Below are positions 16,471 to 24,970 of a stretch of 55,775 nucleotides of DNA, piece after piece; position 1 is the stretch's first letter, and every line of letters starts with the position of its first letter. Source of the stretch: Bacteroidales bacterium (lineage in GTDB: Bacteria; Bacteroidota; Bacteroidia; Bacteroidales; UBA932); contig JAFRUH010000019.1 in assembly GCA_017438975.1 (NCBI GenBank), positions 76,656 through 132,430 on the forward strand, given 5' to 3'. The notes under the pieces were generated by a model that saw only the letters and a list, made by a program, of their open reading frames with translations, ran no database searches and was not told the DNA's origin. A program made the translations under genes and the position numbers.

Positions 16471-16489
16471 ATTTTTTTGTCTATTTTTG
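16459..16489 (+). promoter_or_regulatory. promoter of cvpA-tsaB
   Basis: -33 TTTG (16459-16462), 19-nt spacer, exact -7 TATTTTTG (16482-16489). The -33 element lies inside the first codons of ileS on the other strand. The predicted start is near 16496, leaving a leader of about 45 nt before cvpA. Confidence 0.85.
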
Positions 16490-16507
16490 CATCCGTTTAT
16501 TAACCTG

Positions 16508-16538
16508 CAAAGATACAATTTTCCAAGGTATTATCAAA
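16508..16538 (-). promoter_or_regulatory. promoter of ileS operon
   Basis: On the minus strand -33 TTTG (16535-16538), 19-nt spacer, exact -7 TATCTTTG (16508-16515). The predicted start is near 16501, about 30 nt before the ileS ATG. Confidence 0.86.
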
Positions 16539-16541
16539 GAA

Positions 16542-17036
16542 ATGAGTACTGTTGACATCATTATCCTGCTCTGTTTCATCCCCGGCGTCATCAGAGGGCT
16601 GTCGAAAGGATTCCTGGAGCAGGGCCTGACGCTGATCGGGATCATCCTGAGCGTATGGGCTGCATTCAAGTTCTCGAACCTGGTATGTACCTGGATCAAA
16701 CCTTACCTGGAGGTCTCCGACACGGTCCTGCATGTCGTAGCCTTCGCCCTGGTTCTCGTGGTCGTCATCCTGGCCGCCCTGCTGCTGGCCAAACTGCTGA
16801 CCAAGGCTGTGGAAGCTGCGATGCTCGGATGGCTGAACAAGGGACTGGGAGTCCTTGCGGCCTGCGCCGTCACAGCCCTCGTCCTCGGACTCCTAATCAT
16901 CCTTTTCGAGACCCTCAACCTGAAATTCCAGTTCGTCAAGGCCGACGCCCTTTCGGATTCCGTTCTCTACGGTCCGCTGCGGGATGCCGCCTATGTCGTT
17001 TTCCCCTACCTTAAACAACTGCTGTTCAAACAATAA
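16542..17036 (+). CDS. cvpA: CvpA family membrane protein
   Basis: Small inner-membrane protein of 164 residues with about four hydrophobic helices. The CvpA opening is MSTVDIIILLCFIPGVIRG followed by LSKGFLEQ. CvpA proteins are linked to envelope homeostasis and, in E. coli, to colicin V production; the molecular function is not settled. ATG 16542 is chosen because the longer frame would run back through the promoter. The gene is divergent from ileS and is followed after 1 nt by tsaB on the same transcript. Confidence 0.88.
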   Translation: MSTVDIIILLCFIPGVIRGLSKGFLEQGLTLIGIILSVWAAFKFSNLVCTWIKPYLEVSDTVLHVVAFALVLVVVILAALLLAKLLTKAVEAAMLGWLNKGLGVLAACAVTALVLGLLIILFETLNLKFQFVKADALSDSVLYGPLRDAAYVVFPYLKQLLFKQ

Positions 17037-17037
17037 G

Positions 17038-17724
17038 ATGGCCCGGATCCTCTATATCGAAACCTCTACTTCCCTTTGTTCCACCGCCCTTTCCGAGGAC
17101 GGACGGATCGTCGCCGAAAAGGAGAGTGACGTTCCTCGCGCCCATGCCGCGATGACCGCCCCTTACGTCAAGGAAGTGCTCGGAGACCTCTCCGTCCAGG
17201 ACTGCGACGCCGTTTGCGTCAGCAAGGGACCGGGGTCGTTCACCGGCCTCAGGGTCGGGGTTTCGACAGCCAAGGGGCTCTGCTTCGGAAGCGGACTTCC
17301 GCTTCTTTCCGTCGGCACGCTGGAGACCCTTTACTGGCAGGCGGTGACGGAAAAACTGCTTCCGGAGGGATGCCGGTACGTCGTTCCGATGATCGACGCC
17401 CGGAGGATGGAAGTGTATACGGCCGTATTCTCGTCCGACGGACGGCAGCTGACGGAAGTCCGGCCTCAGGTCGTCGAGGCGGAAACCTTCGCTCCGTATC
17501 TTTCCGAAGGTCCTGTCCTTTTCATCGGAGACGGCGCTCCCAAATGCCGCGAAATCTTTTCTTCAGAGAACGCTTTCTTCCACGGATGCTGCCCCAAAGC
17601 ATCCTCCATGCTCATTCCGGCGGAGCGGGCCTTCAACGAAAAACGGTTCGAAGACGTTGCGTACTTCGAACCGTTCTATCTCAAGGAATTCATCGCGACC
17701 GTCAGCCGCAAGAATCTTATTTGA
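17038..17724 (+). CDS. tsaB: tRNA threonylcarbamoyladenosine biosynthesis protein TsaB
   Basis: Non-catalytic ASKHA-fold partner of TsaD in the t6A37 tRNA-modification complex (228 residues). The N-terminus MARILYIETSTSLCSTAL and the segment SKGPGSFTGLRVGVSTAKGL are family hallmarks, as is the VPMIDARRMEVYTA strand. ATG 17038 is one base after the cvpA stop. The end overlaps the convergent redoxin-like gene by 8 nt. tsaC, tsaD and tsaE are not in the window. Confidence 0.94.
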   Translation: MARILYIETSTSLCSTALSEDGRIVAEKESDVPRAHAAMTAPYVKEVLGDLSVQDCDAVCVSKGPGSFTGLRVGVSTAKGLCFGSGLPLLSVGTLETLYWQAVTEKLLPEGCRYVVPMIDARRMEVYTAVFSSDGRQLTEVRPQVVEAETFAPYLSEGPVLFIGDGAPKCREIFSSENAFFHGCCPKASSMLIPAERAFNEKRFEDVAYFEPFYLKEFIATVSRKNLI

Positions 17725-18859
17725 GGACTTTCGACAGATACTGCCGGAGGGAGACCTCATCCGTAATCCCCGAATCGGAGACGATCTCGCCGTCCACGAT
17801 CAGGGCCATGCGCGGCAGGCCGGTGATCCCGTAGATACCGAAGATCGGAGACTGGTCCCCCCGCACGTCGCAGACCTGCGTCCAAGGCAGTTTCTGGTTC
17901 CGGACCACCGTCGCCCAGGACGTCTTGTCGACATCGAAGGAAACCGAATAGATGTCGAATCCGCGAGCGTGGAAGGCCTCATAGATCGGGAGGAGCCCAT
18001 CCAGGTTGAACATCTTCATTTCGTCGGTCGCCGCCCAGAAATAGAGCAGGACGACCCGGGAATCGAGTTCGGAAAGCTTGACCTTCTTTCCGGTCACGTC
18101 AGGAAGTTCGATGTCTACGAAACCGATCTCATCGGCGAGCTCCAGGCGCTGGCCCATCTCGAGGGCCTGGTTGCGCCGTGCCGCCTCCTTGGAGAGAGCC
18201 TTGACATAACGGGACTCGGGATAGACCGTCGAAAGGGAATCGGCGATATTCCTGAAATGAAGGGCGTCGGTCGGCTGGTTGAAGACCGGGAATCCTTCAT
18301 CCACGGTCTGGAAGAGAACGGGAACCGAAGTCAGGGAGTAAGGATTCGCGAGAATGTAGGAAACAGCCTTCCGGTAATAATCGATATAGGTACGGGACAT
18401 TTTCGCCTGGACCGCGCGGGCCTCGGGGGTTCCGTCCACGCCGGCGTATTCCTCACGAAGGCCGACCATCTTGACAAGGAAATCGGTATAGTCCTGTTCG
18501 ACCTGGCGGAGTTTCTCGGATTCCGGGGACCCTTCGACCGTCCAGGTTCCGTCCGCTTCGGTAACGACCTTGACCTTGTCGCCCTTCTGAAGCAGCAGGG
18601 AGGCGATTTTCTGGTCTCCGTTGAAGAGATAAACGAATTCCGGCTTCCCTTCCTCGACCGGGACCGTATAGGCATAGGCGCCCGCGGCGTCCGTCTTCAC
18701 GGTATCGAGGGTCTGGTACTTGTTGATATCCAGAAGCCTGACGATAACGTCAGTCTCGGGAGCGTCTTTCAGGACACCGTCGATCCGGGCGGAAGGACGG
18801 CTGCAGCAGGAGAGTGCGAGAACGACGGCTGCAAGAGCGGCGAATCTAGCGGTTTTCAT
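17717..18859 (-). CDS. TlpA/redoxin-like lipoprotein without CxxC
   Basis: Exported protein of 380 residues with a lipoprotein-like signal (AVVLALSCCS, probable lipid Cys18). The N-terminal beta-rich part (about 20-110: DGVLKDAPETDVIVRLLD, VYLFNGDQKIASLLLQKGD) resembles the DUF4369-type domain that often precedes thioredoxin domains in Bacteroidota. The C-terminal half is a thioredoxin-like fold (VLLYFWAATDEMKMFN, YSVSFDVDKTSWATVV, GITGLPRMALIVDGEI with the cis-Pro region). The catalytic CxxC expected after the WA motif is absent, so it is unlikely to be a standard disulfide reductase. It overlaps the HIT gene by 14 nt and the convergent tsaB by 8 nt. Confidence 0.85.
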   Translation of the reverse strand: MKTARFAALAAVVLALSCCSRPSARIDGVLKDAPETDVIVRLLDINKYQTLDTVKTDAAGAYAYTVPVEEGKPEFVYLFNGDQKIASLLLQKGDKVKVVTEADGTWTVEGSPESEKLRQVEQDYTDFLVKMVGLREEYAGVDGTPEARAVQAKMSRTYIDYYRKAVSYILANPYSLTSVPVLFQTVDEGFPVFNQPTDALHFRNIADSLSTVYPESRYVKALSKEAARRNQALEMGQRLELADEIGFVDIELPDVTGKKVKLSELDSRVVLLYFWAATDEMKMFNLDGLLPIYEAFHARGFDIYSVSFDVDKTSWATVVRNQKLPWTQVCDVRGDQSPIFGIYGITGLPRMALIVDGEIVSDSGITDEVSLRQYLSKVLK

Positions 18860-19250
18860 AAGCGGTGCGGATTGAATCGGCGATAGCTTGCATCTCTTCC
18901 GGGGAAAGGGAAAGCTTCTCCTTCCGGAAATCCAGGTCGGCCTCGCTCTGGAGCGGGACGAGATGGATATGGGTATGCGGCACCTCCATGCCGAGGACGG
19001 CGACGCCGATGCGCTTGCACTCGATGGCCGCCTTCATGGCGATGGCGACCTCGCGCGCGAATGCGGTCAGACCGGCATAGGTCTTCTCGTCCAGGTTGAA
19101 GATATAGTCATCCTCCACGTGGCGGGGAATGACGAGGGTATGGCCCTTCGCAAGCGGGGCTATGTCGAGGAATGCATAGAAATCCTCGTTTTCGGCGACC
19201 TTGTAGGAAGGGATCTCGCCGGATGCGATGCGGGAAAAAATCGTAGCCAT
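18846..19250 (-). CDS. HIT-family nucleotide hydrolase/transferase
   Basis: Histidine-triad protein of 134 residues, close to the Hint-type length. The triad HTHIHLVPL gives H92, H94 and H96. The N-terminal motif TIFSRIASGEIPSYKV and the GHTLVIPRHV segment are classical. Members hydrolyse AMP-lysine-like or other nucleotide conjugates; the physiological substrate is not known. The start overlaps the greA stop by one base, and its end overlaps the redoxin-like gene, so all three should be on one mRNA. Confidence 0.92.
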   Translation of the reverse strand: MATIFSRIASGEIPSYKVAENEDFYAFLDIAPLAKGHTLVIPRHVEDDYIFNLDEKTYAGLTAFAREVAIAMKAAIECKRIGVAVLGMEVPHTHIHLVPLQSEADLDFRKEKLSLSPEEMQAIADSIRTAYENR

Positions 19251-19717
19251 CAGAGAGAGATGTCAAGAATTTTGAACTTCATGATTCCGGAAGGAACCGT
19301 CGCTTCGACGATTTCGCCCTTTGAATGGCCCATGAGAGCCTTTCCGATCGGAGTCGTGGCGGCCAGCTTGCCTTTGGAGAAGTCGGCTTCGGTCTCTCCG
19401 ACGATCGTGAACTGCATGACCATCTTGTTGGCCTGGTTTTCGACCTTGACTTTGGAAAGAAGCTGCACCTTGTCCGTCGAGAGGAGGGACTCGTCGATGA
19501 CGCGGGCATTCGCCACCTTGTTCTTCAGGCGGGCGATCTTCACTTCCAGGAGGCCCTGGGCGTCGCGGGCGGCGTCGTATTCGGCATTTTCGGACAGGTC
19601 GCCCTTTTCCCTTGCTTCCGCAATCGCTGCGGAAATGACCGGGCGCTGGGCAAGCGCGTCGGCGAGTTCTTTCTTGAGCTGGTCGAGGCCAGCCTGGGTC
19701 ATGTACTCAATTTCCAT
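19250..19717 (-). CDS. greA: transcription elongation factor GreA
   Basis: Cleavage factor of 155 residues that rescues backtracked RNA polymerase. The N-terminal coiled coil (LDQLKKELADALAQRPVISAAIAEAREKGDLSENAEYDAARDAQ) carries the acidic tip GDLSENAEYDAA at about 40-51. The C-terminal FKBP-like domain has TPIGKALMGHSKGEIVEATVP. ATG 19717 fits the family length; the upstream in-frame codon adds only a lysine-rich extension. An exact promoter lies 85 nt upstream, and the leader contains a strong hairpin at 19761-19793. Confidence 0.95.
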   Translation of the reverse strand: MEIEYMTQAGLDQLKKELADALAQRPVISAAIAEAREKGDLSENAEYDAARDAQGLLEVKIARLKNKVANARVIDESLLSTDKVQLLSKVKVENQANKMVMQFTIVGETEADFSKGKLAATTPIGKALMGHSKGEIVEATVPSGIMKFKILDISL

Positions 19718-19760
19718 ATCTTTCTTTAATTTTTTTATTTTCTGAACCAAGCATAACTAA

Positions 19761-19793
19761 AAAGGAGTCCTGACCTTAACGGCAGAACCCTTT
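19761..19793 (-). terminator. bulged hairpin between ribF and greA, at the start of the greA leader
   Basis: On the minus strand AAAGGGTTCTGCC pairs with GGTCAGGACTCCTTT (two bulged T, one wobble pair) around a GTTAA loop, followed by two further T. It can serve as the ribF-side terminator. It also starts only a few bases after the predicted greA transcription start, so it may attenuate greA. Confidence 0.62.
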
Positions 19794-19801
19794 GTCCGAT
19801 G

Positions 19802-19833
19802 CAAATATAGCAATTATTTCACAATCTCACAAA
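19802..19833 (-). promoter_or_regulatory. promoter of greA-HIT-redoxin operon
   Basis: On the minus strand -33 TTTG (19830-19833), 20-nt spacer, exact -7 TATATTTG (19802-19809). The -33 element overlaps the last codons of ribF. Confidence 0.84.
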
Positions 19834-20729
19834 GAGGGAGCAGGAATTTTTCCGAGACAGGCCTCGCGGTCCAGAAACAACTGCGACGCAAGCGATTGAA
19901 GGGAATCGAACTGGTGCTCGTCGCGGATCTTATCGATGAAACGGACGCGGATGTCCAGTCCGTAGATGTCCTCGTCGAAGTCGAAGATATTCGTTTCGAT
20001 GGTCCTGGCATTCCCCTGCCCTACGGTCGGGCGGACGCCGATGTTGCACATCCCGTACAGATGCCTTCCGACCGTTTCGACCTCGACGGCATAGACACCG
20101 TTCGAGGGAATCATCTTGAGGGGATCGTAGAGTTGCATGTTGGCGGTCGGGAATCCGATCGTGCGGCCGAGCTTGTTTCCGGCGACGACGACGCCGTGGA
20201 GGCAGTAGCGGTAGCCAAGCATGGCCCCGGCATCCCCGACCCGGCCTTCGGCAAGAGCCTCCCGGATCTTCGTGGAACTGACCGTGACCCCCTCCGGGGA
20301 AACCGTGACGGGGCATTCGACGATGGCGCGGAGGCCCAGGCGCTCAGCGATGGGCACGATGTCCTCGGAAGAAAGGAGGTCGCTGCCGATCCGGTTGTCA
20401 TAGCCGAGGATGACGGTCCCGGCCCCGAAGCGCCCGATCAGCACCTCCCTCAGATACGTTTCCGTCGTCATCCGGCTGAACTCCCGCGTGAACGGAATGA
20501 CCTCGATCCGGTCTACGCCCAACCCGTTCAGGAGCAGTTGTTTCTCCTGGAGGGACGTAAGGAGGCGGAGGTTCCGCGCATCGTCCTGCAGGACATTCCT
20601 CGGATGGGGCCAGAACGTAACGACCACGGACTCCTCCCCTGCGGCCTTCGCCTCGGAGAGGAGCCTGTCGATCACGTGGCGGTGCCCCAGATGGACCCCG
20701 TCGAAAAAGCCTGTGGAGACTACAGCCAT
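19827..20729 (-). CDS. ribF: bifunctional riboflavin kinase / FAD synthetase
   Basis: Makes FMN and FAD from riboflavin (300 residues). The N-terminal nucleotidyltransferase domain shows TGFFDGVHLGHRHVIDRL and VVTFWPHPRNVL, with VSSTKIREALAEG. The C-terminal riboflavin kinase domain shows GRTIGFPTANMQLYDP and GVYAVEVE. ATG 20729 is chosen because it starts directly at the conserved strand; it overlaps the end of the glycogen synthase-phosphorylase gene by 10 nt. It is thus the last gene of the glucan operon, perhaps simply for co-transcription. Confidence 0.95.
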   Translation of the reverse strand: MAVVSTGFFDGVHLGHRHVIDRLLSEAKAAGEESVVVTFWPHPRNVLQDDARNLRLLTSLQEKQLLLNGLGVDRIEVIPFTREFSRMTTETYLREVLIGRFGAGTVILGYDNRIGSDLLSSEDIVPIAERLGLRAIVECPVTVSPEGVTVSSTKIREALAEGRVGDAGAMLGYRYCLHGVVVAGNKLGRTIGFPTANMQLYDPLKMIPSNGVYAVEVETVGRHLYGMCNIGVRPTVGQGNARTIETNIFDFDEDIYGLDIRVRFIDKIRDEHQFDSLQSLASQLFLDREACLGKIPAPSL

Positions 20730-23700
20730 TTGACGCACTCGAAATCCTGCCGGTGCGGCATCTTCGGATTCTTCGCGAAGACACGGGTCGCCACCTGGTA
20801 CATACCCGTCTTGTCGGGCAGGAAGGTACACTGGTACTTGCAGACCCCGTCGCCGAATTCGACCGGATCGTACTCGTTGATTTCGCTGATATGGATCTGG
20901 CCGTGCGCATCGGTAAAGGCGAAGATCGTCTCCACCCCGATATCTTCCGGTGTCAAGTCCCCGAGATTGAGGACGACCTCAGAACGGAGTTTGTTCTTGT
21001 CCGAGAGGTCATAGGAGCTGTCCGGTCCGCTCCGGGAAATGAGCGTGACGTTCTCCCACTCGCGACGGACGCGCTTCTTCCACGCGGCGATCTCACGGGC
21101 GACCTTGTAATCGTCTGCGACGATGGACACGGCACGCTCCGCCTGCGGAATGTAGTACTGGTTCAGATAGTCCGTCAGCATGCGGTTGGTCGTGAAATTG
21201 CTGGCGACCTTCGCAATTGTGTTCTTGATGAAACCGATCCACTTGGCGGAACGGCCCGTCTCAGGATCGACACCGTAATAGGTCGGAACGATTTCGTTTT
21301 CTAGGATCGTATAGATCGTCGCGGCATCCAGTTCATTCTGGTAGTTGTTGTCATCGTAGAACTGCTCCTGCGGCAATGCCCAGCCGGCACCTTCCTTATA
21401 GCCTTCCACCCACCAGCCGTCGAGGACGGAGAAGTGCATGGTTCCGTTCATGGAAGCCTTTTCGCCAGAGGTACCGGAGGCTTCCAGCGGACGGGTCGGA
21501 TTGTTCATCCAGACGTCCACGCCCTGGACCATCCGCTTGGCAAGGGTGATGTCGTAACCCGGGATGAAGACGATTTTCCCGATGAAACGCGGGTCCTTGG
21601 AGATGTCGACGATGCGCTTGAGGAAATCCTGGCCGGCCTTGTCGGCGGGATGGGCCTTCCCGGCGAAGAAGAACTGGACCGGATGACGGGGATCGTTGAC
21701 GATCCGGTCGAGACGGTCGAGGTCGTTGAAAAGGAGGGTCGCACGTTTGTAGGTAGCGAAACGGCGGGCGAAGCCGATCGTCAGGACGTCGTCCCGGAGC
21801 CTCTCGAGAATCGTCACCAGCTCGGAAGGAGAGTAATGGTTCGAAATCGAATTGTCCTGGAGACGCTCCTTGATGAAGGCGATCAGCTTGGTCTTGAGGG
21901 ACTTCTTGATATTCCAGACCTCCTCGTCGCCGACCTTGTAGATCCCGTCGAAGCAGGACTTGTCGTAGTGGTGGGTCTTGAACTCGGGACCGAAGACCCG
22001 CTCGTGGACCGGCTTCCATTCCGGTGCCGTCCAGGTCGGATAATGGACCCCGTTCGTGACATAGCTGACATAGAGTTCCTCCGGGAGGTAGCCCGGATAC
22101 ATATGGGCGAAGATCTTTTGGCTGACCTCCCCGTGGAGCATCGATACGCCGTTGACGTTCTGCGAGCAGTTGGCGGCGAGGTTCGACATCGAGAATTTCT
22201 CGCCCGGGTTCTGCGGATTGTCCTTGCCGAGGGCCATCAGGGTCTCCCAGTCGATCTTGAGCCGCTGCGGATAGTGGCCGATGTATTTGCGGAGCATGCC
22301 TTCGTCGAAGGCGTCATGACCGGCGGGAACAGGGGTATGGGTCGTGAAGAGAGAAGATGCGCGGACCACTTCCATCGCCTCGGCATAGTCGAGATTGTCG
22401 TTTTCGATATACTCGCGGAGCCGCTCGAGGCCGATGAAGGCGGCATGGCCTTCGTTGCAGTGGTAGACTTCCACGTCGATGCCGAGGGTGCGGAGGGCGC
22501 GGATGCCGCCGATACCGAGGAGGAGTTCCTGCTTGAGCCGGTTCTCCCAGCTGCCGCCGTAGAGATGGTAGGTAACCTCCCGGTCTTCCGGGATGTTGGC
22601 CTCGTAATCGGTGTCCATGAGATAGAGGTCGGTCCGGCCGACCTCAACCTTCCAGAGGCGCGCGGTGATGTTCCGGCCCGGGAAGGCGACGCTCGTCGTC
22701 ATCCAGTTACCTTCGGCGTCGAGTACCGGGGAAGCGGGGATCTTCGTGAAATCCTGTGCGTCATACTTGGAAATCTGATATCCTTGACTGGAGAGGACCT
22801 GGGTGAAATAGCCGTAGCGGTAAAGGAAACCGATGGCGACCAGGTTGACGTTCATGTCCGAAGTCTCCTTCAGGTAGTCGCCGGCAAGGATGCCGAGACC
22901 GCCGGAGTAGATCTTCATCGAGGTATCCAGTCCGTATTCCATGCAGAAATACGCGATGGAAGGATCCTTCCGTTCGCTCTTTGCGGCCATGTAGGCGTCG
23001 AATTCGTCGAGGACGGCGCCCATCCGGGCGAGGAAGTCCGCATCTTCGGAGAGTTTGTTGAACTTCTTGATGCTGACCGTGTCCAGCACGACGGTGGGGT
23101 TGTGTCCGGACGTGTGCCAGATTACGGGATCGATGGACTTGAACAGGTCCTTCGCATTCTCGTTCCAGCACCACCAAAGGTTCTTGGAAAGCCGCTCGAG
23201 GGGAGCCAGTTTTTCAGGAAGATGGCGGGTCACCAGGACACTCGTCCAGGTAGGGGTATTGATATCCAGTTTGGTATATTGCATGGTCTTTTCTTTGGTT
23301 TTGTAGGAAGCCAGCTGGCCCAGGACCTTCTCAAGCGCCTGCGAATATGCCTCCTTGTAATACTTGATCTGATTCTCCCAGAGGGCGATGGACGCCACCT
23401 CGCGGGCATTTTCGCGGTAGAGGTTCCGCTTATCTCCGTCCAGTGACGCGATTTCCCGGACGCGGTCCACGACTCCGTCGACCACTTCGGAATAATTGGC
23501 GTCCGTCCGGTCCAGGACCGTGATACCGGGATGATCCTTCCCGTAATGGGTACGGACCCAGAGGCCGAAACCGGCCAGGGTGGTCGTCAGGGTCGGAATC
23601 CGGAACGCCAGGGCCTCAAGCGGAGTATAACCCCAGGGCTCGTAATAGGACGGGAAGAGGGCGAGGTCGAGTCCGCAGAGCAGATCGTAATAGCGCATGT

Positions 23701-24952
23701 TGAAGACCCCGTCGTTCCCGTTGAGGTAGGACGGGATGAAATAGACCTTCACCTTGTCGCCCAGCGCATTGTTCAGCCGGATCTCCTTCAGGCGGCGGGT
23801 AATGATGTCATACTCCGGGTCCATCAGGTAATGGGAAACCTGGGTCCGGTAGTTCTCATCCCCGCGGCCGGCGAGCTTCGCGACCAGTTCCCGGTCGGCG
23901 CCGTTATGGCCGGAAGGAATCATGATGAAAGCCTGGATGCTGCGGCCTTCGAAATTGGAGTTGTTGACCCGGTCGAGCGCGTCGAGGAAAACGTCGATGC
24001 CCTTGTTCCGGTACTCGTAGCGGCCGCCGATACCGATGAAGATCGCGTCCTCGGGAACAGGTTCCGCGGACATCGCCGTCGCGACTTCCACAAGGCGGCG
24101 GCGGGCCCGGTCGTGGGTCTGTTTGTAATCCTCGTCGGAAGAAGGGGTGAAACTGTTCTCGAATCCGTTCGGCGTCACGATGTCGACCGGCCTGCCGAGG
24201 AACTGGCGGCATTCCTTCGCCGTAATGTCGCTGACCGTCGTGAAGATATCCGCATTCCGCGCGCATGTCTTTTCCAGGGAATGCCGGGCGACGACATTGA
24301 ACCGGCGGGCGCTCTCGTCCCCGTCGAAAGTGTCCATCCCGTCGTAGAGCGGAAGGTTGTTTCCGGCGAGACAGCGGCCGACGACCGTCGCATGGGTCGT
24401 GAATACCGTCGCGACGGGAATCCGGCTCCTCTTGACATACAGCAGGCCTGCTCCGGTCTGCCACTCGTGGAACTGGGCGACGACCTTGTCGCTGGCGCTC
24501 AGGTTGAAATTGTAGAAACTCTCGATGACCCTTCCGGCGGCGTAGCCGAAGAGGGCGGATTCCTTATATCCCCAGTTCCCGGAAATGCTGTCGACTCCGA
24601 ATTCCTTCCAGCAATTGGTCAGAATTTCGTCCTGGCGGGGCAGGAACTGCTTGAAATCCACAAGAATGGCCGTCGGCTTCCCGGGGACGTTCCACTTACC
24701 GAGACGGACGCGGAGACCTTCTTCCGCCGCCTGCAGCTTCCATGAACGGTAGAGCGACGGATCCTCGATAAAATCGGGATTGCTCTCCGTATTCATCCAC
24801 ACATCCGGACCGATCAGGATATGATGCCTGCCGAGCTCCGACTTGAGGTGCAGGGACTTGGTCGCAATCACCGTATAGATGCCGCCGACCTTGTTGCAAA
24901 CTTCCCAACTGACCTCAAACAGATAGTCCGGTACCAAAATTTTATTTTCCAT
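20720..24952 (-). CDS. fused glycogen synthase (GT3-type) and alpha-glucan phosphorylase (GT35)
   Basis: One uninterrupted protein of 1410 residues carrying opposing activities. Residues 1 to about 555 are a eukaryote-like GT3 glycogen synthase: LFEVSWEVCNKVGGIYTVI, TTHATVVGR and the E-x7-E motif in EPWGYTPLEAL. GT3 enzymes usually use UDP-glucose. From M557 (MQYTKLDINTPTW) to the end is a GT35 phosphorylase of the shorter alpha-glucan type: WWCWNENAKDLFKSID, IAYFCMEYGL and the PLP-lysine region EASGTSGEKASMNG with K1165. A lysine-rich linker (YKTKEKT) joins them. No frameshift or stop separates the halves; internal initiation at 23284 could make phosphorylase alone. It lies in the glucan operon between the GH57 and ribF genes. 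Confidence 0.93.
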   Translation of the reverse strand: MENKILVPDYLFEVSWEVCNKVGGIYTVIATKSLHLKSELGRHHILIGPDVWMNTESNPDFIEDPSLYRSWKLQAAEEGLRVRLGKWNVPGKPTAILVDFKQFLPRQDEILTNCWKEFGVDSISGNWGYKESALFGYAAGRVIESFYNFNLSASDKVVAQFHEWQTGAGLLYVKRSRIPVATVFTTHATVVGRCLAGNNLPLYDGMDTFDGDESARRFNVVARHSLEKTCARNADIFTTVSDITAKECRQFLGRPVDIVTPNGFENSFTPSSDEDYKQTHDRARRRLVEVATAMSAEPVPEDAIFIGIGGRYEYRNKGIDVFLDALDRVNNSNFEGRSIQAFIMIPSGHNGADRELVAKLAGRGDENYRTQVSHYLMDPEYDIITRRLKEIRLNNALGDKVKVYFIPSYLNGNDGVFNMRYYDLLCGLDLALFPSYYEPWGYTPLEALAFRIPTLTTTLAGFGLWVRTHYGKDHPGITVLDRTDANYSEVVDGVVDRVREIASLDGDKRNLYRENAREVASIALWENQIKYYKEAYSQALEKVLGQLASYKTKEKTMQYTKLDINTPTWTSVLVTRHLPEKLAPLERLSKNLWWCWNENAKDLFKSIDPVIWHTSGHNPTVVLDTVSIKKFNKLSEDADFLARMGAVLDEFDAYMAAKSERKDPSIAYFCMEYGLDTSMKIYSGGLGILAGDYLKETSDMNVNLVAIGFLYRYGYFTQVLSSQGYQISKYDAQDFTKIPASPVLDAEGNWMTTSVAFPGRNITARLWKVEVGRTDLYLMDTDYEANIPEDREVTYHLYGGSWENRLKQELLLGIGGIRALRTLGIDVEVYHCNEGHAAFIGLERLREYIENDNLDYAEAMEVVRASSLFTTHTPVPAGHDAFDEGMLRKYIGHYPQRLKIDWETLMALGKDNPQNPGEKFSMSNLAANCSQNVNGVSMLHGEVSQKIFAHMYPGYLPEELYVSYVTNGVHYPTWTAPEWKPVHERVFGPEFKTHHYDKSCFDGIYKVGDEEVWNIKKSLKTKLIAFIKERLQDNSISNHYSPSELVTILERLRDDVLTIGFARRFATYKRATLLFNDLDRLDRIVNDPRHPVQFFFAGKAHPADKAGQDFLKRIVDISKDPRFIGKIVFIPGYDITLAKRMVQGVDVWMNNPTRPLEASGTSGEKASMNGTMHFSVLDGWWVEGYKEGAGWALPQEQFYDDNNYQNELDAATIYTILENEIVPTYYGVDPETGRSAKWIGFIKNTIAKVASNFTTNRMLTDYLNQYYIPQAERAVSIVADDYKVAREIAAWKKRVRREWENVTLISRSGPDSSYDLSDKNKLRSEVVLNLGDLTPEDIGVETIFAFTDAHGQIHISEINEYDPVEFGDGVCKYQCTFLPDKTGMYQVATRVFAKNPKMPHRQDFECVKWL

Positions 24953-24970
24953 CTAATATATTGAAATACA

